A stretch of 64,000 bases of DNA from Flavobacterium alvei (GCF_002920895.1 NZ_PQVG01000003.1:353879-417878); one strand, 5' to 3'; positions 42,377 to 51,897 are shown, numbered from the stretch's first letter. A program made the numbers and translations. The notes: a model not told the origin generated them from the letters alone.

Positions 42377-44638
42377 ATGGATACAATTATTAACTTTATG
42401 AAAAGAAATTATAAAATCCTTATAGCCGTAGTCCTGCTTTCGGCGACGTTATTTGCATTTAAGATTAATTCTGAAAAAAGTGCAGATCCAGAAAAAGACA
42501 AAATGTTGTTGGAATTATTGACTTTTGTAATTGAAAAAGGTCATTATAACCCAGCCAAAATAGATGATGCTTTTTCAAAAGGAATTTACAAAGATTATAT
42601 TGAAGCTTTGGATCCTTCCAAAAGGTTTTTCTTGCAATCGGATATCGATGAGTTTTCTAAATACGAAACCCTTTTGGATGACCAATTGTTGAACAAAGAT
42701 TTAACGTTCTTCAATCTTACCTATACTCGTTTGATGAAAAGAATGGATGAAGGCAAAGAGTTATACAAAGGTATTTTAAGCACTCCTTTCGATTATTCTA
42801 TAGACGAAACTTTTAATACAGATTATGAAAAATCACCTTATGCCAAAAATTCACAAGAATTGAAAGAAAAATGGCGTAAGCAACTTAAGTTATCTACACT
42901 TTCTTCATTGACTGATCGTTTGAAAATTCAGGAAAACAAAGAAAAAGGGATTGTAGAAAAAGTAGAAAAAAGCGATTCTGATTTAAAATCAGGAGAAATG
43001 ATTGATAACTCAGCCAATACAGAAAAAGATAATGCATCTGATGGTAAGCCAAAAACATTCGAAGAATTAGAGAAAATCACTCGTGAAAGTTCATTGAAAT
43101 CTTTAGATGAATATTTTGGTTTTATGAAGGATTTAACCCGTGACGATTGGTTTTCGGTTTATATAAATTCGATAACTGCTAGGTTTGACCCACACACAAA
43201 TTATTTTCCAGCTGAGGAGAAAGAAAGATTTGATGTTAGCATTAGTGGAAAATTCGAAGGAATTGGAGCTCGTCTTCAAAAGAAAAATGATTTTACCGAA
43301 ATCACTGAACTTATCTCAGGTGGACCAGCTTGGAGAGGGAAACTATTAGAAGCAGGTGATGTTATTATGAAAGTTGCCCAAGGAAAAAGCGAGCCAGTAG
43401 ATATCGTTGGAATGCGTTTGGATGATGTTGTCAAAAAAATAAAAGGCCCAAAAGGTTCTGAAGTTCGTTTGACTGTAAAGAAAGTAGATGGTTCGATAAA
43501 AACAATATCAATTATTAGAGATATTGTCGAAATTGAAGAAACCTATGCTAAATCGAGTGTTGTAGAAAGAAATGGTGTGAAATACGGTGTTATTTATTTG
43601 CCTAAATTTTATATTGATTTTGAAAATAAAGATGGTCGTGATGCAGGGAAAGATGTTGCTGCTGAAGTTGAATCTTTGAAAAAAGCAGGAGTCAACGGAA
43701 TTGTACTTGATGTTCGTGATGATGGAGGAGGGTCGCTTTCGACAGTGGTTGATATTGCAGGATTATTTATCGAGCAAGGGCCAATTGTACAAATAAAATC
43801 GGCTGGAAGACAAAAAGAAGTTTTGTTTGATAGAGATAAAAAAATAGAATGGGATGGACCTTTAGTAATTATGGTGAATAGTTTTTCGGCTTCGGCTTCT
43901 GAGATTTTGGCAGCAGCTATTCAGGATTATAAGAGAGGAATTATCATTGGTAGCAAACAAACCTACGGAAAAGGAACGGTTCAAAACGTAATTGATTTGA
44001 ATCAGTTTGTGAGAAGTAGTGACAAAGGCGATTTAGGAGCTTTGAAAACTACCACACAAAAATTTTATAGAATAAATGGAGGTTCTACACAGCTTGAAGG
44101 AGTGGCAAGTGATGTTGTTATGCCAGACCGTTATGCCTATTTGAAAATGGGGGAACGCGATGTGGATAACGCAATGCCGTGGGATAAAATTGATCCTGCA
44201 CAATACAATGTTTGGACCAATAATTCTAAATTTAGCAAAGTAATTGCTGATAGCAAAAATAGAATTGCTCAGAATCCACAGTTCAAATTAATTGAAGAAA
44301 ACGCTAAATGGATTGATGAAAGAAGCAAAGAAAATAATTATAGTTTGAAATTAGAAAACTTTAAAAAGAATCAAAAATTAATTGAGGATACTAATAAAAA
44401 ATTCAAATCAATTGCTGATTATAATTACAATTTGAAGTTTACTTCTTTACCAAAAGAGGCCGAAGCGATGAAAACAGATGTTTCTCTTAAAGAAAAAAGA
44501 GAAAGATGGCACGAAAGTTTATCAAAAGATATTTATGTAGAAGAGGCCTTGAATATCTTGGATGATTTGCAATCAAAACCTGTTGTTAAAAAAGAAATTT
44601 CAGAAACGGCTAAAAATAAAAAATTAGTAAAATCATAA
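42377..44638 (+). CDS. prc: Carboxy-terminal processing protease (S41A, Prc/Tsp type)
   Basis: 753 residues. One membrane segment (about 11-28) anchors it toward the periplasm. A PDZ domain (about 285-370, GIGARLQKKNDFTEITELIS) binds the C-terminal tail of substrates. The S41 active site is SFSASASEI (nt about 43880-43905) with a Lys in YGKGTVQ (nt about 43970), the Ser/Lys dyad of the family. A DUF3340-like C-terminal domain of about 170 residues follows. It degrades or trims envelope proteins. The next gene is 8 bp away, so it is probably cotranscribed. Confidence 0.92.
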   Translation: MDTIINFMKRNYKILIAVVLLSATLFAFKINSEKSADPEKDKMLLELLTFVIEKGHYNPAKIDDAFSKGIYKDYIEALDPSKRFFLQSDIDEFSKYETLLDDQLLNKDLTFFNLTYTRLMKRMDEGKELYKGILSTPFDYSIDETFNTDYEKSPYAKNSQELKEKWRKQLKLSTLSSLTDRLKIQENKEKGIVEKVEKSDSDLKSGEMIDNSANTEKDNASDGKPKTFEELEKITRESSLKSLDEYFGFMKDLTRDDWFSVYINSITARFDPHTNYFPAEEKERFDVSISGKFEGIGARLQKKNDFTEITELISGGPAWRGKLLEAGDVIMKVAQGKSEPVDIVGMRLDDVVKKIKGPKGSEVRLTVKKVDGSIKTISIIRDIVEIEETYAKSSVVERNGVKYGVIYLPKFYIDFENKDGRDAGKDVAAEVESLKKAGVNGIVLDVRDDGGGSLSTVVDIAGLFIEQGPIVQIKSAGRQKEVLFDRDKKIEWDGPLVIMVNSFSASASEILAAAIQDYKRGIIIGSKQTYGKGTVQNVIDLNQFVRSSDKGDLGALKTTTQKFYRINGGSTQLEGVASDVVMPDRYAYLKMGERDVDNAMPWDKIDPAQYNVWTNNSKFSKVIADSKNRIAQNPQFKLIEENAKWIDERSKENNYSLKLENFKKNQKLIEDTNKKFKSIADYNYNLKFTSLPKEAEAMKTDVSLKEKRERWHESLSKDIYVEEALNILDDLQSKPVVKKEISETAKNKKLVKS

Positions 44639-44646
44639 GAATTTAA

Positions 44647-45477
44647 ATGATAAAATTAAATTCGTTTAGTGTATCAATGCTCCAAAAAAAGAATATGAGT
44701 TTTTGGGGCATTGTTCGTTTTTGTAGTTTAGTAGTATTTGTTTTTGGAATTTTTTCAGCTTTCGGTTTTTATAAAAGTCTAGAAACAACAGCTAGTAAAA
44801 GCCAAAAATATCCGTTTGATTATTTGCCAACATCAACGACAAATCAAATCATAAAACACAATTATTTTACGTTGTCTTATAATGAAAAATACGAACAAGC
44901 CGAATGGGTAGCGTATGAATTGAAAAAAGCGTATGTGAAGAATAGTAATTTTAATAGACCTTATTTCATTGAAGACCCAAAGGTAAAAACAGGTTCGGCT
45001 GATTGGCGAAATTATAAAAAATCAGGATATGACAAAGGCCATCTTTGTCCAGCGGGTGATATGGAATTTGCTATCAATGCTTATAATGATACTTTTTTTA
45101 CTTCGAATATTTCTCCGCAAACACACGATTTCAATGGTGGAGTTTGGAACCGATTAGAACAAAAAGTGCGTTATTGGGCTACTAAATATGATGGAGTTTA
45201 TGTCATTACGGCGGGAGTCTTACAACCTAATCTAAAAACTATTGGTCAAGAAGAAGTTTTGGTTCCCAATTATTTTTATAAAATTTTGTTGGACAATTCT
45301 AATGGGCAATATAAAATGATTGCTTTTTTGATACCAAACTCCAAAAGTGACAAACCTTTATATGAATTTGTGGTTTCTGTAGATAGCATCGAAAAAATGA
45401 CAGGAATTGATTTCTTTCCAAAACTAGATGATAAAACCGAAAATAGTTTAGAGAAAAATAGCGATTACAAGGCTTGA
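44647..45477 (+). CDS. DNA/RNA non-specific endonuclease, membrane-anchored or secreted
   Basis: 276 residues. The N-terminal hydrophobic segment (about 18-44) could be an anchor or signal. The beta-beta-alpha-metal nuclease core has YDKGHLCPAGDM (128-139), a DRGH-type motif with general base H132. It continues with FFTSNISPQTHDFNGGVWNRLE (metal-ligand Asn in the last Asn-Arg block), in the NucA/endonuclease G pattern. It cuts DNA and RNA without sequence preference, probably outside the cytoplasm. Downstream lies the repeat-rich patch. Confidence 0.9.
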   Translation: MIKLNSFSVSMLQKKNMSFWGIVRFCSLVVFVFGIFSAFGFYKSLETTASKSQKYPFDYLPTSTTNQIIKHNYFTLSYNEKYEQAEWVAYELKKAYVKNSNFNRPYFIEDPKVKTGSADWRNYKKSGYDKGHLCPAGDMEFAINAYNDTFFTSNISPQTHDFNGGVWNRLEQKVRYWATKYDGVYVITAGVLQPNLKTIGQEEVLVPNYFYKILLDNSNGQYKMIAFLIPNSKSDKPLYEFVVSVDSIEKMTGIDFFPKLDDKTENSLEKNSDYKA

Positions 45478-45527
45478 AGTTTTTGAAAAAATTTAATTCA
45501 TTTATTTTTTGGTATCTCCATTTTGAA

Positions 45528-45590
45528 GTGGGCACGAGCCTGAGGCATCGCGCTAGCCGTTGAACTTATTTCTGCTCGGACCAGCTGGGG
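45528..45590 (+). repeat. Interspersed repeat, copy A
   Basis: 63 bp starting GTGGGCACGAGCCTGAGG and ending GCTCGGACCAGCTGGGG. It aligns over its full length with the minus strand of 46189-46249 with about a dozen differences. The two copies form an inverted pair around a small lipoprotein gene. Compare the REP-like elements used by RAYT transposases; no such transposase is seen here. Confidence 0.7.
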
Positions 45591-45600
45591 GAGTCTAGTG

Positions 45601-45984
45601 TTACTTATTGCTTGCACTGTTAGAAAGCACTTTCGAGAATGTAAATTCATTTATTATGTCTGTAGTTTCTTCATCTGATTTTATGGGTCTTAATTGCAAT
45701 TCTGCACCCTTAATTTTAAAATAATGTTCAGATTTTGAAATTCCTCGACCTAAAGATAAAATCGAATCATGCTTTATGATGTACTTAAAGTAAATTGTGC
45801 TTTTAAAATTTGAGTAAAATATTGAGCCTCTACCATCTTTATTAAAATATAATTCGGCCGAAGTCTCAGGAATCTTTCCAGTCCAATGTCCAACCAATCT
45901 ATTCTCTTCTAATTTTATATTAGAGCAATTTATCATTAAAAACAAACACGCTAATCTACTGTATTTAAAAAGGTTTGTTGACAT
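45601..45984 (-). CDS. Small lipoprotein of unknown function
   Basis: 127 residues. The N-terminus ends in a lipobox-like FLMINC (Cys20). The mature part (NRLVGHWTGKIPETSAELYF onward) is a beta-rich small domain, possibly lipocalin-like. No function assigned. It stands alone between two inverted copies of an interspersed repeat and opposes the preceding nuclease gene. Confidence 0.55.
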   Translation of the reverse strand: MSTNLFKYSRLACLFLMINCSNIKLEENRLVGHWTGKIPETSAELYFNKDGRGSIFYSNFKSTIYFKYIIKHDSILSLGRGISKSEHYFKIKGAELQLRPIKSDEETTDIINEFTFSKVLSNSASNK

Positions 45985-46128
45985 AATCTCTTTTTTGTAT
46001 TGTTATCCCGATCGATCGGAGATCTAAAATAGCCCTTGTTTGGAAAGCGCAAATTTCTAATCTGTGCCCATAAAGTTAATCCATAAACTAGCCGCCAAAG
46101 AGAGCCATATAAACAAGGTTTTAAACCT

Positions 46129-46193
46129 TACCACTCATTTACCTTATTGGCATCCATTTTTATAAAAATAAAGAGCAAAATAGTGAAGCCCCA
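46129..46193 (-). repeat. 65-bp duplicate of the rodA 3' end
   Basis: Nearly identical to 46305-46369, the last 20 codons and part of the stop codon of rodA, exactly 176 bp downstream in the rodA direction. A C-to-T change separates them in the shared part, and the stop codon is TAA here and TAG in rodA. It is a non-coding relic or target-type duplication around the palindromic insert 46194-46304. Confidence 0.85.
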
Positions 46194-46249
46194 GCTAGTC
46201 CGAGCATTAGTAAATTAAAGGCTAGTGCGAGCTTCAAGCTCGTACCCAC
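46189..46249 (-). repeat. Interspersed repeat, copy B
   Basis: 61 bp, minus-strand counterpart of 45528-45590. It contains the hairpin CGAGCTT-C-AAGCTCG (46228-46242). A longer inverted pair, GTCCGAGCATTA (46198-46209) and TAATGCTCGGAC (46270-46281), extends beyond it. Confidence 0.7.
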
Positions 46250-46303
46250 AATCAAAAATGAACTTAATATAATGCTCGGACAAGTGGGGTTTTTAAAGAA
46301 ACA

Positions 46304-47539
46304 CTACCACTCATTCACCTTATTGGCATCCATTTTTATAAAAATAAAGAGCAAAATAGTGAAGCCCCAAAGTCCAGAACCTCCATAAGAAAAGAAAGGC
46401 AATGGCACTCCAATGGTTGGAAAAACACCTAATACCATTGCTATATTTACAAAAAAATGTGTGAATAAAATAGCTGCTACGCAATAGCCATAAACACGAC
46501 TAAATTTTGTTTTTTGTCTTTCGGCTAGGTAAATTATTCTAAGAAACAAACCAACAAACAAACCGACTACAATCAATGAACCTATAAATCCCCATTCTTC
46601 TCCAACCGTTGTGAAAATGTAATCCGTATGTTGTTCGGGTACAAATCCACCTTTTGTTTGTGTTCCTTCAAGAAACCCTTTTCCAATCCAACCACCCGAA
46701 CCTACGGCAATTTCTGATTGGTTTGTATTGTATCCAATACCTTTCATATCGACTGATTTGCCAAGTAAAATATTGAAACGATCTCGGTGATGTTGCTTGA
46801 ATACATGGGTAAATACATAATTTACAGATAGAACAAATCCAGAAATTAAAACAAAAAGGATGCTGCTAAATACAATGTTTCTATCTCCTAATCTGGATTT
46901 AAAATAGATAATTACTATGACTAATAATGCCAAAAGAATTACATATTGGGGTTCTAAAATGAGCGTTAATACAAATAGAAGAATAGAGCAAAATCCTGTC
47001 AATAAATACCAAGCAGGTAAGCCTTCGCGAAATAAAACGATAAAAAAGATACTATAAATTAATGCGCTTCCTGGATCGGGTTGAGGTAAAATGAGCATTA
47101 CAGGTAGAAATACGATTGCTAATGCCTGAATTTGTCGATTTACATCTTTCAAATTAATTTGTGAATCGCTTAAATATTTTGCTAAAGCTAGTGCTGTTGC
47201 CGCTTTTGCAAACTCCGAGGGTTGAATTGTGAAGCTTCCAATACCATACCAACAGCGTTGGCCAGCGATGGTTTTTCCTAAGGGAAATAAGCCTAACAAT
47301 AATAATAATGCGATTCCATAAATGATACTAGCATATTTTTCATAGAATTTTCCATCAGCATATAGAATAATAAAAATTAATGGAATAGTTAATATGATAA
47401 AAATAAACTGTTTTTCGGCTGTTCCTTCCATAGAAGACAAGGAGGAAGAGTAGATGTTCAACCAACCCAGGATAACCAAAACTATATAAATAGCAATGCA
47501 AATCCAGTCGATATTATTGGTTAAACTTTGGTTTTTCAT
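46304..47539 (-). CDS. rodA: Rod-shape SEDS glycosyltransferase RodA
   Basis: 411 residues of the SEDS family: ten hydrophobic segments and the C-terminal GGSGLWGFTILLFIFIKMD region. The SEDS signature PFFSYGGSG is present near 380, as is the loop with FVPEQHTDYIFTTVGEEWGF. RodA polymerises peptidoglycan in the elongasome with PBP2. It is the last gene of the mreB-C-D-mrdA-rodA operon, 14 bp after mrdA. Its final 65 bp are duplicated downstream. Confidence 0.94.
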   Translation of the reverse strand: MKNQSLTNNIDWICIAIYIVLVILGWLNIYSSSLSSMEGTAEKQFIFIILTIPLIFIILYADGKFYEKYASIIYGIALLLLLGLFPLGKTIAGQRCWYGIGSFTIQPSEFAKAATALALAKYLSDSQINLKDVNRQIQALAIVFLPVMLILPQPDPGSALIYSIFFIVLFREGLPAWYLLTGFCSILLFVLTLILEPQYVILLALLVIVIIYFKSRLGDRNIVFSSILFVLISGFVLSVNYVFTHVFKQHHRDRFNILLGKSVDMKGIGYNTNQSEIAVGSGGWIGKGFLEGTQTKGGFVPEQHTDYIFTTVGEEWGFIGSLIVVGLFVGLFLRIIYLAERQKTKFSRVYGYCVAAILFTHFFVNIAMVLGVFPTIGVPLPFFSYGGSGLWGFTILLFIFIKMDANKVNEW

Positions 47540-47553
47540 TTGGTATGAATCTT

Positions 47554-49488
47554 TTAGGGTTTTTTAGTAGTATCTATTTTTACTTTTGGGACAACAATTT
47601 TGCTTTTTAAGATAGAATCCTTTTTTCTCATTTCTTTTTTTACCACTTCCGAAAGTCCACCCAACTTGGCATATTGATCTTGCAAACTTCTTTCTAATGT
47701 TCTTTTTTCTAAATCGGTTCTTGTGATTTTTCCTTTAAGGTATTTTTCAATCATTAAACTGGCAATTGGTCCTGCAATTACTGATCCAAATCCTCCATTT
47801 TCTACCAATATGGCGATAGCAATCTTAGGGTTATCTTTCGGAGCAAAAGCAACAAAAATGGAGTGATCTTCTAGTTGAGTTCTTTTGCCATTTATTTTTG
47901 CAAAATTCTCGGCTGTTCCTGTTTTTCCGCAAATATCAATGCCTTCTACACGTAAACCCGCTGCTGTACCAAAATTATATACATCAAACAAACCTTGAAT
48001 CATAGGTTTGAAATGGCTTTTGTCAATGGTTGTAACGTGTTTAGTGGTGAATTTTTTATCGATTTTTTCACCTTCAATTTTCTTGATGATATGAGGTGTA
48101 TAATAATAGCCTTCGTTAGCAACGGCCGACATCATATTGGCCAATTGAATTGGAGTCAACAAAACTTCTCCTTGACCAATGGCATTGGATATGATGGTTT
48201 TTCCACTATATCCCCAACCAGGATATATTCTTTTATATGTTTTTGAATTGGGTATTTTGCCTTTTTTTCCTGTTGGCAAATCATAGCCCATAAATTGTCC
48301 GAGACCAAAACTTTTGACATGATTACTCCAAACATCTACAGCGTAAGGGGTACTTTTGTATTTGCCAATGGTTCGTAAATACACATTAGAAAAATAAGCG
48401 TTACAAGATTTATAGATGCCAACATTAAGATCTCTCGAGCCACCACCACAATGGCACCTTTGGAATCGTCCTGGAGCATAAGCAAAACCGTGGTTGCACA
48501 TAAATGTAGAGTGGGTGTCAATCACATTTTCTTGAAGACCAACAAGCCCTGTCAATATTTTAAACGGTGAGCCAGGAGGGTATTGTGCCAGTAGTCCTCT
48601 ATCAAAAAGTGGATTTGCGATAGAATCACGATACAACATCGTATAGTTTTTAGATCGTTGGCGACCTACTAAGATTGCTGGATCATAATTTGGTGCGGTC
48701 ACCAAGGCTAATATTTCACCTGTTTTTGGCTCAATAGCCACAATTCCACCTCTCTTGTTTATCATTAATTCCTCGCCATACTTTTGAAGTTCCATATCAA
48801 TGGTTAGGTTAATGTCTTCTCCTTGAACGGCGATTGTGTCATATTTTCCTTCTTTGAACGAACCAATTTCGCGATTGTATTTGTCCTTTTGAATGTATTT
48901 CACCCCTTTAATTCCGCGCAAAACTTCTTCATAGCTTTCTTCAACCCCTTGTTTTCCAATTAAATCACCGCTATTGTAGTATGGATTTTTTGCTATTAAA
49001 TTTTCGCTAACCTGTGTAATAAAACCAAAAATATTCGCTCCAAAATTAACTTGATAGTCTCTTAAGGAACGTTTTTGAAAATAGAATCCTTCAAATTTTC
49101 TAATTTTTTCTTGAAAAGCTGCAAATTCACTTTTGTTCAGTTGTGCTAAAAAAACAGACGGCAATCGAGGACTATATACTTTTGCTTTAGCAATTTTTTC
49201 TAAAAAATCTTCTTTTGAAATAGCTAATAATTGGCAAAATTCTAAGGTGTCTAAATTTTTTATATCTCTTGGAATGACCATAATGTCATAAGACGGCTGG
49301 TTGGCTACTAGCAATTTGCCGTTTCTATCATAAATATAACCTCTTTCGGGATAGTCATATTGTATTTTGATAGCATTATTGTCTGATTTTAATTTAAAGG
49401 AATCATTGATAACTTGCAAATAGAAAAGGCGTAATACCAGTAAAGACGCTGCAATAATAATCATTGAAGGGAGCAATACTTTTCTCAT
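47554..49488 (-). CDS. mrdA: Penicillin-binding protein 2 (elongation transpeptidase)
   Basis: 644 residues. The N-terminal anchor (about 5-24) is followed by a dimerisation region (starting RGYIYDRNGKLLVANQPS) and the transpeptidase domain. Catalytic motifs are S307-PFK (SxxK), S361-CN (SxN) and K522-TG (KTG), all intact. It crosslinks side-wall peptidoglycan with RodA. Its start overlaps mreD by 4 bp (ATGA), a coupling typical of this operon. Confidence 0.94.
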   Translation of the reverse strand: MRKVLLPSMIIIAASLLVLRLFYLQVINDSFKLKSDNNAIKIQYDYPERGYIYDRNGKLLVANQPSYDIMVIPRDIKNLDTLEFCQLLAISKEDFLEKIAKAKVYSPRLPSVFLAQLNKSEFAAFQEKIRKFEGFYFQKRSLRDYQVNFGANIFGFITQVSENLIAKNPYYNSGDLIGKQGVEESYEEVLRGIKGVKYIQKDKYNREIGSFKEGKYDTIAVQGEDINLTIDMELQKYGEELMINKRGGIVAIEPKTGEILALVTAPNYDPAILVGRQRSKNYTMLYRDSIANPLFDRGLLAQYPPGSPFKILTGLVGLQENVIDTHSTFMCNHGFAYAPGRFQRCHCGGGSRDLNVGIYKSCNAYFSNVYLRTIGKYKSTPYAVDVWSNHVKSFGLGQFMGYDLPTGKKGKIPNSKTYKRIYPGWGYSGKTIISNAIGQGEVLLTPIQLANMMSAVANEGYYYTPHIIKKIEGEKIDKKFTTKHVTTIDKSHFKPMIQGLFDVYNFGTAAGLRVEGIDICGKTGTAENFAKINGKRTQLEDHSIFVAFAPKDNPKIAIAILVENGGFGSVIAGPIASLMIEKYLKGKITRTDLEKRTLERSLQDQYAKLGGLSEVVKKEMRKKDSILKSKIVVPKVKIDTTKKP

Positions 49489-49991
49489 CGTCTATTTGGC
49501 TTTGTAAGATAGATTATAATGATGCAAATTAATAATGTAAAGATTGTGCTTAGTACGGTTCGTAATAAAATATCTAATAGTAAAGTAAATTTAAACGCTT
49601 CTAGAGTAAAGAGAATTAAATGATGAATTAATACGGATAATAATAGAAAAGAAAATCTTTCGGGTGTTAGAACATCATTTAGCTTAATAGTTTGGTATTC
49701 ATAGCTTAATCCGAACGAAAACTTAAAAAGATACGGTCTGTAATAGGCCAAAATGACACAAGCTGCGGTGTTAAATCCTCCCGAATTACTGAATAAATCC
49801 ATCATCAACCCTAGAAGAAAACTTGCTGCTAAAAGTCCAGATTTATTGCCGTTTACAGGATATAATATAATAAATAGAATATAAGGATATGGACTAATAA
49901 AGCCCCAAAAGTTCATATTATTGAAAATAATAATTTGAACTGTTAGCAGTATTATAAAACGAAAAATATTTACGAATAAAACACTATTCAT
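49485..49991 (-). CDS. mreD: Rod-shape membrane protein MreD
   Basis: 168 residues, nearly all membrane (five or six helices). The YPYILFIILYPV block and a GLMMDLFSN segment match MreD proteins, which are poorly conserved. It links MreC to MreB in the elongasome. Its start overlaps mreC by 8 bp and its end overlaps mrdA by 4 bp. Confidence 0.85.
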   Translation of the reverse strand: MNSVLFVNIFRFIILLTVQIIIFNNMNFWGFISPYPYILFIILYPVNGNKSGLLAASFLLGLMMDLFSNSGGFNTAACVILAYYRPYLFKFSFGLSYEYQTIKLNDVLTPERFSFLLLSVLIHHLILFTLEAFKFTLLLDILLRTVLSTIFTLLICIIIIYLTKPNRR

Positions 49992-50811
49992 CTTTTTCTT
50001 CCTTTTTTTCTAAATTGATAATTTCTTCTCGATTTTCGTTCTTGATGATATACACATGACCTAAATTGGTCATATCATTAAATAATTTCACCTCAATGGT
50101 GTAATAATGAGTTTGATCATCTATTTTTATTCTATCAATGGTTCCAATATTAATGTTTTCAGGAAATATAACTGATTGTCCACCTGTTACAATGGTATCA
50201 CCTTTTCTAATTGAGGCTAATCTTGGAACATCTGTCAATTGAACAAAACCTGTGCTTTTTCCATTCCAAGTCAAAGAACCAAAATGATTTGACTTTTTCA
50301 GCTTAGCGTTTATTCGAGATTTGTTATTTAAAATACTTATTACCGTAGAATAATTCTTAGAAGTATTGTCAATTATTCCAACAATTCCCAAACTATTAAT
50401 TACTCCCATATCTTGTTTCACTCCTTGAAGGCTACCAGAGTTTAAAGTAAGGTAGTTTTCTTGTGAACTAAATGAATTGTGAATTACCTTTGAAACTATG
50501 ATATCTGAGGGTTTTATACCTTTTATAGAGTCTAATTTAGGAGCTGCAGTGGTGTCTTTGGTATGAAAAAGCATGCTCCTTAACTGAGCATTTTCTTGAG
50601 CAAGTGCATCGTTTTGAGTTTTTAAATTCAAATATTCATTAACATTATTGATTCTTTCATAAACTCCTCCGCTCAAAAAATTGGCCGAACTGATAATCTT
50701 ACTTCGGTGATAAGAATGGGATTGAATAGAAAGAAATAGCGAAATGCCCAAAAGCAGCAAAAACAGCAATCTATTACTGTTTTTATAAATAAAATTAAAT
50801 ATTTGCTGCAT
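49984..50811 (-). CDS. mreC: Rod-shape protein MreC
   Basis: 275 residues. The N-terminal anchor (about 15-30) is followed by a coiled-coil (about 55-85, INNVNEYLNLKTQNDALAQE) and a beta-rich MreC core (GVINSLGIVGIID, then NHFGSLTWNGKSTGFVQL). It is a periplasmic scaffold of the elongasome. A gap of 57 bp separates it from mreB and an 8-bp overlap joins it to mreD. Confidence 0.92.
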   Translation of the reverse strand: MQQIFNFIYKNSNRLLFLLLLGISLFLSIQSHSYHRSKIISSANFLSGGVYERINNVNEYLNLKTQNDALAQENAQLRSMLFHTKDTTAAPKLDSIKGIKPSDIIVSKVIHNSFSSQENYLTLNSGSLQGVKQDMGVINSLGIVGIIDNTSKNYSTVISILNNKSRINAKLKKSNHFGSLTWNGKSTGFVQLTDVPRLASIRKGDTIVTGGQSVIFPENINIGTIDRIKIDDQTHYYTIEVKLFNDMTNLGHVYIIKNENREEIINLEKKEEKDE

Positions 50812-50868
50812 TTTTTAGCTGTATAATGTATGTTGAAAATTGAAACTCGTCACCCTAACTAAACATTT

Positions 50869-51897
50869 TTATTTGATTAGAACACTTTTAAATCGGCTAA
50901 GATTTTTAAGTGCCATTCCTGTACCGCGAACCACAGCTCTTAAAGGGTCTTCAGCGATATATACAGGTAAATCTGTTTTTTGTGAAATTCTTTTGTCAAG
51001 ACCTCTCAACATCGATCCTCCACCAGCAAGATAAATTCCGGTGTTGTAAATATCTGCTGCCAATTCGGGCGGGGTTTGAGACAAAGTTTCCATAACAGCA
51101 TCTTCTACTCGTTGAATCGATTTGTCTAATGCTTTGGCAATTTCTCTGTATGAAACTGATACTTGTTTTGGTTTTCCAGTCAATAAATCTCTACCTTGAA
51201 CTGACATATCTTCTGGAGGAGTTTCTAAATCTTCGATAGCGGCTCCCACTTGAATTTTTATTTTTTCAGCAGTACTTTCTCCAACAAAAAGGTTGTGTTG
51301 GGTACGCATGTAATATACAATGTCATTGGTGAAAACGTCACCAGCAATTTTAACCGATTTGTCGCAAACAATTCCGCCCAAAGCGATTACTGCAATTTCT
51401 GTAGTTCCACCTCCGATATCGACAATCATGTTTCCTTTAGGTTGCATAATGTCAATGCCAATACCGATAGCTGCTGCCATTGGTTCATGAATCAGATATA
51501 CTTCTTTACCATTTACTCTTTCACAGGATTCTTTTACCGCTCTCATTTCTACCTCAGTAATTCCAGAAGGAATACAAACTACCATTCTTAAAGCAGGAGT
51601 AAACATTCTTTTTTTCAATGCTGGAATACTTTTGATAAGCATGCTTATCATTTTTTCTGAAGCATCAAAATCTGCAATTACACCATCTTTCAATGGTCTT
51701 ATCGTTTTAATGTTTTCATGGGTTTTCCCTTGCATCATGTTGGCTTCTTTACCAACAGCAATGATTTTTCCTGAAACTCTATCACGAGCAACAATCGAAG
51801 GGCTGTCAATTACAACTTTATCATTGTGGATGATTAAAGTGTTTGCGGTACCAAGGTCTATCGCAATATCCTCGGTCATGAAATCAAAAAATCCCAT
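50869..51897 (-). CDS. mreB: Actin-like rod-shape protein MreB
   Basis: 342 residues, full length. Actin-fold motifs are DLGTANTLI (phosphate 1), DIGGGTTEIAVIALGG (phosphate 2), LIHEPMAAAIG and AGGGSMLRGLD (adenosine). It forms membrane filaments that guide RodA/PBP2. It is first of the operon, 53 bp after purH, with its own -7-like box in that gap. Confidence 0.96.
   Translation of the reverse strand: MGFFDFMTEDIAIDLGTANTLIIHNDKVVIDSPSIVARDRVSGKIIAVGKEANMMQGKTHENIKTIRPLKDGVIADFDASEKMISMLIKSIPALKKRMFTPALRMVVCIPSGITEVEMRAVKESCERVNGKEVYLIHEPMAAAIGIGIDIMQPKGNMIVDIGGGTTEIAVIALGGIVCDKSVKIAGDVFTNDIVYYMRTQHNLFVGESTAEKIKIQVGAAIEDLETPPEDMSVQGRDLLTGKPKQVSVSYREIAKALDKSIQRVEDAVMETLSQTPPELAADIYNTGIYLAGGGSMLRGLDKRISQKTDLPVYIAEDPLRAVVRGTGMALKNLSRFKSVLIK

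Larger units (their letters stand above)
45985..46303. other. Repeat-rich intergenic patch next to rodA
   Basis: 319 bp with no ORF worth calling. It holds a 12-bp palindrome CCGATCGATCGG (46008-46019) and a distant inverted pair CCTTGTTT / AAACAAGG (46034-46041, 46111-46118). It also holds a 65-bp copy of the 3' end of rodA (46129-46193) and repeat copy B (46189-46249). Confidence 0.8.

Noticed and set aside
46129..46193. The duplicated rodA end as a gene fragment worth a CDS call
   Set aside because: It encodes only the last 20 codons, with no start or promoter; listed as a repeat.
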